Below, piece by piece: positions 23,535 through 31,973 of a stretch of DNA of 64,000 nucleotides. A model generated the notes under the pieces. The model saw nothing but the letters and a program-made list of their open reading frames with translations, was not told the DNA's origin and did not search any database. This stretch comes from Torreya grandis (taxonomy: Eukaryota; Streptophyta; Pinopsida; Cupressales; Taxaceae): positions 62,001 through 126,000 of the forward strand of contig JARHVA010008411.1 of NCBI GenBank assembly GCA_037957365.1, given 5' to 3'. Both the position numbers and the translations under genes were made by a program. Every line of letters starts with the position of its first letter. The stretch's first letter is position 1.

Positions 23535-23687
23535 CATACCTATAGGGAACATCCCCTTGATGAGAGGAGAGATCAGTCCCCTTTTGATGTGGTAAACCAA
23601 CACGTTTAGATGACTAATCTTCCTTCTTTGGCTGATCATACCTATTTTGTTTATCAGTACATTGATCGACAAAATATTCAACTAACA

Positions 23688-23692
23688 AGTTT
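23688..23692 (+). repeat. Right target-site duplication AGTTT of element N
   Basis: Matches 12383-12387 exactly and follows the final CA of the 3' LTR directly. Confidence 0.92.
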
Positions 23693-24730
23693 AACTCAAA
23701 AAATTTAAAATTAGTACTCATGAAAGCAATGGGATGATCATATAATTCTATTTTTTGAGTTAAGATAATTATAATTTAATGGTCAGAATAAAGAGAATAA
23801 AGATATAAATATTTTTAAAAATTAGGGCATATCAATATTGGTGCTTACATTATTTCTTCTTTCATATCCTTGAAGACCTTTCTGGTCTCTTCATTCCATG
23901 TGATCTTGGCATCTTTCTTCAACATATCATTCAATGTTCTCATAATCTCTGTAAAACTAGAATAAATTTTCTTACAAAGTTGATCTTCTCAAAAAAATAT
24001 TTCAATTACTTTCTACTATTAGGGGTTCTATCTTATATATATCATTTAATCTATTAGGGTCTATATAAATCCCCTCTTTAGTTATAACATATCCTAACAA
24101 CTTTCCCTCAACGACACAAAAAATACTTTTGTTGGGATTGAGATAAATTCTATACCTTCTATACCTTTCAAATACCTACTGCAAGTGCATGATGTTATTC
24201 TCTCTATTTTTTGAAAATTTAGTAAGATCATCCATGTAAATGATAATGCACTTACCTATTATCCCCTGAAAACTATGGTTTATTGCTCTTTGGAAGAATT
24301 CACCTATATTTATCAGTCCAAAGGGTATCCTTTTATAGGAAAAAGTGTCACACTTAGTTATGAATGCATTATCTAATCTATCTTTCTTGTTCACAATCAC
24401 TTGGTTATATCCTAAAAATCCATCAAAAAAATATATCATTGCATAACCACTAATAATTTAAGTAACTTGATCAAGAGAGGGCAAAGGATAGTTGGCCTTT
24501 TCATAAGCCCTATTAGATTTATAAAGTCTACACACAATCTAATTTACCCATTATTATTCTTTAATAATACTAAATTAGTTACCCAAGTTGAGTTTATAAT
24601 GGGAAAAACTTTCTTTTCATCTATTAGATTCTTGACTTCTTTGTATATCAATGGCTCTAGGACAGGATTGACAGGTCTTTATTTCTACCTAAAAGGCTTG
24701 CAAGCTTCTTTTAGAGGTATGGTATGAATA
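23693..24730 (-). pseudogene. Element A reverse transcriptase and start of RNase H
   Basis: On the minus strand from about 24610 it reads FPIINSTWVTNLVLLK, LCVDFINL, then NYPLPSLDQV. An 87-codon open stretch at 24439-24176 follows: FFDGFLGYNQVIVNKKDR, FSYKRIPFGLINIGEFFQRA and IIIYMDDLTKFSK, keeping the intact YMDD catalytic motif. Below 24176 it continues LNPNKSIFCVVEGKLLGYV. The RNase H start, about 23860-23693, reads NFLKIFISLFS and then YDHPIAFMSTNFKFFELN, where element N has inserted. Frameshifts near 24495 and several stops make it non-functional. It continues at 12387 on the other side of the insertion. Confidence 0.88.
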
Positions 24731-25127
24731 TTGAATATAGTATCAAAGATATTTTTAGTTCCTCATATGAAAATTATACAACATATTTATACTTGGATAA
24801 TATATCTTTAGCTTTTATCAATTCTTCATTAGTGCTGGCTATACCAATATTGACTAGCTAGGGTTGGCCTTATGTTCCTATGTCAACTGCTTTATAATAA
24901 TTCTTGTTTACCTTGGGAATATTAAAATTTTCAAATATTTTATCTATATAAAATAATATTTCTAGGGAAATCATGCCCTTTGGGATTTAATTGTCACTTA
25001 GTTTCACAATTCTGTCATCAGTGTTACCTTTGTCAAGATCATTTTCATTAGCTTAATCAACAATGTGAACTTAAAATACCCATAAACTATTCATGAAGTC
25101 TAAATTTTTTTGGTTATCACTAAATAC

Positions 25128-25718
25128 CTATAAAAGGTTGATATTATTAGATACTAATGGATGAGGAACCAATTTAACACTAAGGCTTCCTAGTTTAAGT
25201 TCTTGGTTAGGCATAAGATTATTTGTAACTAAGGCTATCTCATCAGCAAGCTTGTTTTCTTCCCTAAGAATTGATATAATGTTAAAAGCATCAAAATAAT
25301 ATATCAAGTCCCTAACTCTAAACTTATATTTCTTAAGGTAATAAAATTTACAGTGATACCTACTTTGAACTTGATTAACTACTATTTTTGAGCTACCATG
25401 AACTAATAATTCTTTGACCTTATGTTTGATGGTGAATTGTAAACCTAAGATTATAGCCTCATACTCTTCCAAGTTGTTAGTGCATGAAAATTGGAGTTTG
25501 TAAGAAGTATTAAATTCTTTCCCAATAGGATTAATCAAGATAATTCCTACACTAGAACTAGACTTACACCTTACACCATCAAAATATAATTTCCATATCA
25601 TAGGCATAACATGAGTATCTTTAGAGTCACATACATTAGAGGTGTCAAGAGTGTAAAATCCTAATTCATAATTGGCCATGTTGACCCTTTCATGTATAAT
25701 GTCATACTTGGTGATCAT
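25128..25718 (-). pseudogene. Element A archaeal-type RNase H, upstream of RT
   Basis: A 196-codon open frame, the longest recognisable transposon frame in the window. Residues 42-61 read WKLYFDGVRCKSSSSVGIIL (Asp 47), residues 80-90 TNNLEEYEAII (Glu 85), residues 106-114 VHGSSKIVV, and residues 151-160 LREENKLADE (Asp 159). The box that normally reads GDS has Ser at position 109, so one catalytic Asp is lost. The RT lies downstream (lower coordinates), so the domain order is protease, aRNH, RT, RNase H, integrase, the same as in element N. The open frame begins after a stop; the ATG is only its first Met. The domain would degrade RNA in RNA-DNA hybrids. Confidence 0.88.
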
Positions 25719-25984
25719 TCATTTCATCTTGGGTTCTCTTTCAATTCAAATCTAATTTGTAACTCCCTTTTATGGAAGCCACATGTGTGAGCAGTCAGTA
25801 GACATATAACCATTCAAAGACATGGTCTAGTATTTGATGAACAAAATTCCTTAATCATCAATAATATCCACCACTTAGATGTCTATAAACTATTCTATCC
25901 TTGGCTTAGCTTCAAGCTACATGTGAAAATTCAAAAATTCTCTAATTAATTTCACTTTGGATTTATCTAAATGAGTAACAACCC

Positions 25985-26090
25985 TATTAGATTTAGTTAG
26001 AGTCAAACCTAGTTTCTCACAAATACCTTTAGGCATGATATTATCAGAAGCACTTGAATCTAGAAAATAATTATGAAAATTCTTACTAAA
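25985..26090 (-). pseudogene. Element A protease active-site region
   Basis: The minus strand reads FLDSSASDNIMPKGICEKLG then LTLTKSNRVVTHLDKSKVK. It aligns with the element N protease box (DSGVYDNVM ... LGLTLTK). The active-site DSG is DSS here. Stops follow between 25985 and 25720, so the rest of the domain is decayed. Confidence 0.8.
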
Positions 26091-27157
26091 TATTCCTCAT
26101 TATAAGAAAGAAAGGTGGAACATTTACTTTATTATTTCACATAGTAACATTAACATTTATAGCCTTGGGTGACTTACTAGGATTTTTAGATATAGATTCA
26201 AGTAAAAATTTTCCTTGCTCAGTTATTTGAGTCAATTCATGTAGTGAGATGTTGGCCTTAATCTTCTTCATGTCCTCAACTATGTTGTACCCACCTCTAG
26301 TAGAAATACTAGATGAATCAACATTAGGATTAGAATTACTTCCATTTCAGGGCTTAGGATTGTTGTCAGATATAGGATCTAGAGGAGTGTTTAAGTTATT
26401 TGGTGGAGTATAAGTGGTCAAATGTAGCTTCTTCTCCTTTTTCCTTAGAGGGTAGGTTTTCTTCAAATATTTTTGAAAATCATGCACCTTTTTAGGAATA
26501 TATTTAGGCTTATTTTCTTCATGGAATGGGAAGTCAAATGTCTCCAAAATTAGGGTTGTATCTATTGATTTAGATGACTTAGAAGATCTAGATATACCTA
26601 TATAATTGTCTCTATTAGGTCCACCTTCAAATGTATTCAACTCATCCTGAAATAATTCAAAATCATTATAGAATTCAATGCATTCCAACTCACCTTGCTT
26701 TGAATTATTGTGAACCCTGTAAAATTTAGCTAGAGCAACATCACAAATATTAGTCTAAAGGTTATTATTCTTGCTTGATGATGACTCATTATTTCTATTA
26801 TTAAAACTATTTCCATTGTAAAACTAATTGTTAGGTCTATTGGACCTTTGATGTGAATAATTCTTATTAGATTTCTCCTAAGTATTTCCTACTTAATTTA
26901 ATAATTAAAGGAAGTCAGTACTCAACTTTTTAACCATCTTAAGTATGGATTCATTCTCATTCTTTAATGCCTTTGAGTTATGAACTTGATTGTTATTACT
27001 AGCTTTTGGAATCAAAGCTCTTTGTTCCTATGGATGAAATCCATTTTTAGAGTTATTATTCATGAATCCAAAATTTTAGATAGGATGACTATGGCTTAAG
27101 GGCAATTAGTTCAAGACTAGTGTCTAATTTAGGGAAAGTATATTCTAATTGGCACTA
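26091..27157 (-). pseudogene. Element A gag C-terminal region and gag-protease linker
   Basis: On the minus strand from about 27060: ASNNNQVHNSKALKNENESI, LKMVKKLSTDFL, an Asn-rich stretch NGNSFNNRNNESSSSKNNN, an open 113-codon stretch at 26688-26347 (ECIEFYNDFELFQDEL ... PKYIPKKVHDFQKYLKKTYP), and then YNIVEDMKKIKANISLHELTQ and KFLLESISKNPSKSPKA, which is the usual linker before a Tat protease. The gag core domain that should precede this is absent; the sequence meets the truncated E1 LTR at about 27157. Element N has a similar gag tail, so A and N belong to related lineages. Confidence 0.75.
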
Positions 27158-29417
27158 GGGAGAAAAGCTATATCATATATGCAAATCAATTGACATGTAC
27201 ACACTATACCAAAATAATGAAATATAAAAGTAGTCATGTATTCATATTAAGAGGTTATGGTTACAAGTTCCATCATGCAAGATTTTACTCATGCCCAAGA
27301 CAGGGATCAGAGGGATCCATTTTTTGGCTCAAAAGCCTCTACATATATAAGAAAAGGAGAGAGAGAGAGATGGGAGCAATGCATAGGAGAGTGGAGAAAA
27401 TATCCTAGTCATGTGGTGATAGATCATTGATTTATGTCCTTCTACATTCCTTCCTCTAATGAACTAACCTTTATCAACAAGCTAGCCTTCACTTATTCCA
27501 ATAGTCCTCAATCTCATTTCATTAGTTGAAGTATCCCCACTAAAAGACAAAGGGTTTTTATGCATAGTGATGAAGTTTTTTAAAATGGAATCAATGATTT
27601 TAATTAGTTCTCCAATAACCAACTTATCACCTTAGGACCCTAAGCTCACTTTATGTGTTCATGAAGATCAAATCCTCAAATTTTAAAACTAATAGTGCCA
27701 TGCCATGAATAGTGGTTAGTACCTACTTTGTCAATGATGGATCCATGTAAAAATATGAGACCCTTTGCATTAATCCCAAATCTACTCCATTTTCATGTTT
27801 GGATTATAGGTCCATTTTATAAGCAGAAAACCAATCTAAGACTATTGGTTTTCCTATGGACATCATATTGATGCTGACCTATAGACTACATAACTCCTTT
27901 TTTGGATCCAAATAGGCCCAAAATAGGTTCATTCCACTCTTCCAAATTCTTAATGGTGCTACTCAATCAAAAAATATCTTCTCTTGGTCCAATCTAGATC
28001 ATGCTCAAAATTTGTTCCATCCATATTTGCTTGCCTTGGTTGAAAACTATCCCTTTAACCTCCATCAATATTATCTTGGGCCTTCCTTTATTTAATTATC
28101 TATCAAAATTAACTCAAATATTGACCCTATTTACTCATATCACACTATTTATCCTAATATATATATAATAAAATAAAATTCATTAATCTTTTCCCAACTT
28201 GAAAATGCTCATGCCACTTATCGATCACATGTTTACTTTCAAGATCCATTGATTCTTTGAGTTACTCATGTGTCATTGATTTTGAATCCATTATTCAATG
28301 TGAGTCATTGATCTATCTATGCCCATTAACCTATATTTACTTGCACACCTTTAGATTTGATCTAAGCACCTGAGATTTGGACACTTGTCAAGCTTACACT
28401 CATTTTAGGACCCCTTTGATGATTTTTAATGCAAACAACTATTTTATGAGGCCCAACTTTGACATATATGCACATGTTAATCGACATCCATGAGAACATC
28501 AATGATGTATATGAAACCATAAATATGTGGATCATAAATTCCTCAAGCTATTTTTTTCAAACCTTTTGATGGACATTTGTTGCGAGCTTTGTGTCTTAAC
28601 CAATTTTTCCAAAGGAATTTCTTTATGGCTCTTTTACATCATATAAAATGTCTAGGAAAATTTTTGTGGGATAATTACCTAGAATAATTAATTCTACCTT
28701 AGATTTTTCTTGGATAATTTAATGCAGTTAAAATGTCCCATAAAATTTATGTCTTCATGATTTATGCTTGTAGACAAAATGTTTGAGAGAAGGAGGTCTT
28801 CAATAAAATTGTTCGTATCATTTGTCCAAAATAATTTGGACTTAAATTTTTTTAGAACATTTTTTATAAAATAAACTATTTCCTTAGGATTTTGTATTTG
28901 ATACTTTTGCTTTCAATCTTTATTTGTGACCCTTCAAAACATTTATATAGGATAATTTTTTGAACAATGACCCATCGAGAAAATTGTTTGGGCCACTTTC
29001 CCTGAAAGATACCCTTCAAAACATTTGTCTATAAATTTCCTTGAAAAATGACCCTTCAAGAGTTTTTTTTAGATAAAATGTTCAAAACAATTCCTGATAC
29101 TTAGCCAAAAAACCCAAAATAAATCTCTCGAAGGAAATATTATCACTTAGCCAAATAAAAGGTTCAAATTATTTGAACCTAGCAAAATAAAGACCTAATA
29201 CAATTTTCCTGAGTAGGGACTTAGCCAAAAAATGTTTTTGTACTTAGATTTTTCAAGGCCTATATGTTGTTTTGAACTCATGCTTGAACTATTGTTGGAT
29301 ATTTGAAGGATAAAATGAACTATGAAAACCCTACTTAGATTATTTGTCCATACTTATCTCCAAAATAATGCATTACCTCCAGAAAAAAATTTGTATGTGG
29401 GCTAAAACTAGCCAACA
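27158..29417 (-). repeat. Left (3') LTR copy of E1, truncated
   Basis: Similar along its length to 32601-34876. Anchors include ATCAATTGACATGTACACAC near 27185 and 32626, ATATCCTAGTCATGTGGTGA near 27400 and 32840, and TTTGTATGTGGGC near 29390 and 34850. On the minus strand it starts TGTTGGCTAGTTTTAGCCCA. Similarity ends near the GGGA at 27158, about 630 bp short of the LTR end defined by the other copy. It has many small differences and is old. Confidence 0.82.
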
Positions 29418-30560
29418 TTTTTGGCAACTCATAAGGAAACATACCTACTATTCTTGATAACCTAGATACTTGTATGATTAATCCATTAGGAATGGAGTCA
29501 AGTCTCTATTTGACAAGGCTGGCCCTTTCTAGAACCTCTTCTTAGAGAAACAAGGACCAAAAGAAATAAAATAAAACAAAATTCCAAAGGCACTTTGGAA
29601 AAGGAAACAATTTTAAAAAATGAAATGTGCACAAGGCACTTAGAGGAAATCATAAAAAATATACCTACCCTAAACTAACTAGTCAAAATGGAACCTATAC
29701 AAAACCATTGATTGGTTTCATAAAATAGTTGACTTTTCTTACTAATTTAATATGATTTACATGATTTATGGTAGCCAACAAAATATGGAGGAGTGAATAA
29801 TGAACATATTGACAATACACCTCTCCAAAAAAAAGAATTAAAATAAAGTTACCCACCCGATCTAATTTATTGGACATACAAACATTTTGGAGTGGATAGG
29901 CAAGTTGATCTTGGTCCTTTTAATGCTCAAATTTGTACTCTGAATTTAGCACAACCAAGGATGGCTCCTCCTTGGAATCTTCCAACTAATCTAGGTGCCT
30001 AAGAAGACATCCTCTTATCAATAACAACATTGAATAATTAGATTTTACCTCACTCCTACACTTTGTTGCTTCATCATTATGCTCCTAAAGCATCATCAAC
30101 TAATAGTCTTCTTGAAGCACATGCTCATATTCAAAGCTTTGTTCATCATCAAGGTTCTCCTCCATCACACAAGGTGGTGGTTTATCAAGCTACATTTCTT
30201 GAGCACTCAAAATATCTTCCTAATCAACCTCATTCAGGATCTCATCTTGTTCTTCAACTAAAAATGAGGGTTGATTTAAACATTCAAAGTCTAAAAAGAC
30301 ACCTTTGTCTTTCTCAAGATCTAATTTCCCTTCCTCTAGATCTAATCCATCAGGGCTATCTTCATTTGAAAACTTGCCTTAAAGAAAACCATCCTCTAGT
30401 TCTGGGTTATGATCCATATTTTGATCTATGTATAATGGAATTTTATAAGTCCATTCAAGGTTTGTTCCATTTTAAACATGATAATTATCCTCATCAAGAT
30501 TGAGTTCATTCATGTCAAATCCATGCCAAGAAGGCTACTTTAAACCTGATTCTTCCCCTT
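29418..30560 (-). pseudogene. E1 acidic coding relic, unrecognised
   Basis: In the minus-strand frame between about 30420 and 30060 the translation is strongly biased to Asp/Glu: SPDGLDLEEGKLDLEKDKG, FLDFECLNQPSFLVEEQDEI, then PPPCVMEENLDDEQSFEYEH. The three or four stops are TAG or TAA in place of likely CAG, CAA or GAG codons. Composition, not homology, is the evidence for coding. The overlapping 146-codon plus-strand frame at 30063-30503 is its His/Leu-rich shadow. I cannot name the protein. It lies downstream of the Tyr/Pro-rich leader and upstream of the 3' LTR copy. 29418-29880 has no clear frame. Confidence 0.5.
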
Positions 30561-31199
30561 ATGAATGAATTGGGATACCTATTATGATCTTCTCATCATA
30601 GACACTTGCATTTTCTTCTTCAAGTTCATCTATGACTATAAGCTCCTCTTATATCCTTTGTACACTAGACTCTTTATCCAACAGGGAGATGGTAGGAGGG
30701 TGAAGAAGTTTTCCTTTCTTATAGCTTATGAGAGTATCCTTTTAGCTAGGGACTTTGAAGTTCACCTCATATTTCTAAAATCCTTTCTAAATTGACTTTC
30801 ATGGGGGAAAAGTGTAGGAGGTAGCCTTTTTTCTTGAACCGGTTCCTCGACCTCCATCAATAATACCTCCTTTTTTTGCATATTTTCCTTGACTCACTTC
30901 CATGAGGAGAATGTGTCAAAAATAACTACCTTTTCTTGATTTTGACTCTCTTCCTCTTTCCTCATTTTTAGATATAATTCCTTGATTCATCTATCTATAT
31001 TCTCTTTAAAAATCCTCTATTTAAGGTGGTCAGTGGCCTCATCAAGGTCAGGGACACAACAGGGCTGGTATGAGATACAAGAGGATTCTTGAGGAAGATA
31101 AGTAAGATCTTGGATATCAAAAATAGGCTTTCTACAATAGCCTCCTTATTGTTTTGACAACTTTCTTGGATATATTTTTAGGAAATAAATATTTGAGGA

Positions 31200-31869
31200 A
31201 TGCATAGAGAATTTGGCATACTCAAAGGGTCACTTGGAATAGTCCATTGAGGAGGAATGGGTGGAACATAAGAAGGTTGAGGTGGTGTATATGAAGGAAT
31301 ATAATATTGATGATGATATACCTACTATTATCCATGTTTTTAATCTTATCTTCAATACTTTGAATGCCACAACTTACATCCATCATCTCTCCTATGAGAT
31401 TGTTTCAATTTTACCTCTCAATAGGTGCCCATTTTCCTTTTACTTACTAAAATGAATCTCTCACATGAAGAATTAGGTGAGAAGGGACATCTTAGACATA
31501 ACATTTTCATGAGAAAATTTTCATTTCATCATTTTCAAGGATCACTAAAGTTCACTTAAGTGATGGTATGGATGGCTCATGATAGGGCTAATAAGGAGAA
31601 TTATTATGATGGGATTGATTTTCATATGGAGGATTAGAGAAATACTCTAATGTATGTGACTAATATAGGTCCTCATATTTTTGGTGAGAGTAAAAAGGAA
31701 GGTAAAATATATTCTCTTTATAACAAGGATCATGACAAAATTGACAAGGCTCAACATAGCTTTGACATAAATCTTGGTAGGGTTGATTAGACTCATATGG
31801 ATCATGAGGAACAAATTGGGGATGCTAATAAGGAGGTGGATAATAGGTATATTCACCATAATTATTCAT
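31200..31869 (-). pseudogene. E1 gag-like Tyr/Pro/His-rich leader
   Basis: An ATG at 31869, about 80 bases after the PBS, opens MNNYGEYTYYPPPY, then HPQFVPHDPYESNQPYQDLC, SYVEPCQFCHDPCYKENIFY and HTLEYFSNPPYENQSHHNNS. It reaches 31550 with three in-frame TAG codons, each of which restores a Gln if TAG is read as decayed CAG. Near 31345-31200 a shifted frame continues IPSYTPPQPSYVPPIPPQWT and SDPLSMPNSL. Such Tyr/Pro-rich starts before gag occur in Tat elements as far as I recall. The 70-codon minus-strand frame listed by simple ORF finding (31859-31647) is the wrong frame. Confidence 0.62.
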
Positions 31870-31949
31870 ACTAACCTCATATATAAAATGAGATGCAAGA
31901 GATAACTAAATTTTTTAGTGAGATGTACCTAGTCTACTCATAACCATAA

Positions 31950-31969
31950 TCCTTAATTTGGAGTCACCA
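31950..31969 (-). promoter_or_regulatory. Primer binding site of E1
   Basis: The minus strand reads TGGTGACTCCAAATTAAGGA four bases after an LTR end ...GTTAGCA. The first ten bases are identical to the PBS of element N (14925). This fixes both the orientation of E1 and the 3' end of its 5' LTR. Confidence 0.78.
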
Positions 31970-31973
31970 TTTA

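Larger units (their letters stand above)
12388..23687 (+). mobile_element. Element N: complete 11.3-kb Tat-like Ty3/gypsy retrotransposon, nested in element A
   Basis: Structure in order: 5' LTR (12388-14919), PBS (14925), gag, protease, archaeal-type RNase H, reverse transcriptase, gypsy RNase H, integrase, 3' LTR (21061-23687), with AGTTT on both sides. The two LTRs align along their whole length by eye, with roughly one difference per 10-15 bases in the first 225 bp, so the insertion is not recent. All genes carry stops or frameshifts, and the integrase has lost its catalytic Glu segment, so it is inactive. Excising it with one AGTTT rejoins element A's RNase H in frame (ELN/YSLIEK), which independently confirms both ends. 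Confidence 0.95.
21061..23687 (+). repeat. 3' LTR of element N
   Basis: Starts TGTTGTCTCCC and ends CAACTAACA, with AGTTT following. It is 2627 bp, about 95 bp longer than the 5' LTR, partly because of a (TA)n tract at 23499-23533. The 198 bp between the pol stop (20862) and this LTR has no clear polypurine tract: the bases directly before are CCAATTGGAGCCAAC, which is unusual. Confidence 0.93.

Noticed and set aside
29422..29440. TGGCAACTCATAAGGAAA as a plus-strand PBS after the 27-29 kb LTR
   Set aside because: It would put E1 on the plus strand, but the better PBS (31969, minus), the ATG leader just after it and the longer LTR all support the minus strand.
30063..30503. 146-codon plus-strand frame
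   Set aside because: The opposite strand gives a coherent acidic protein collinear with the E1 leader and PBS; the plus frame is its shadow.
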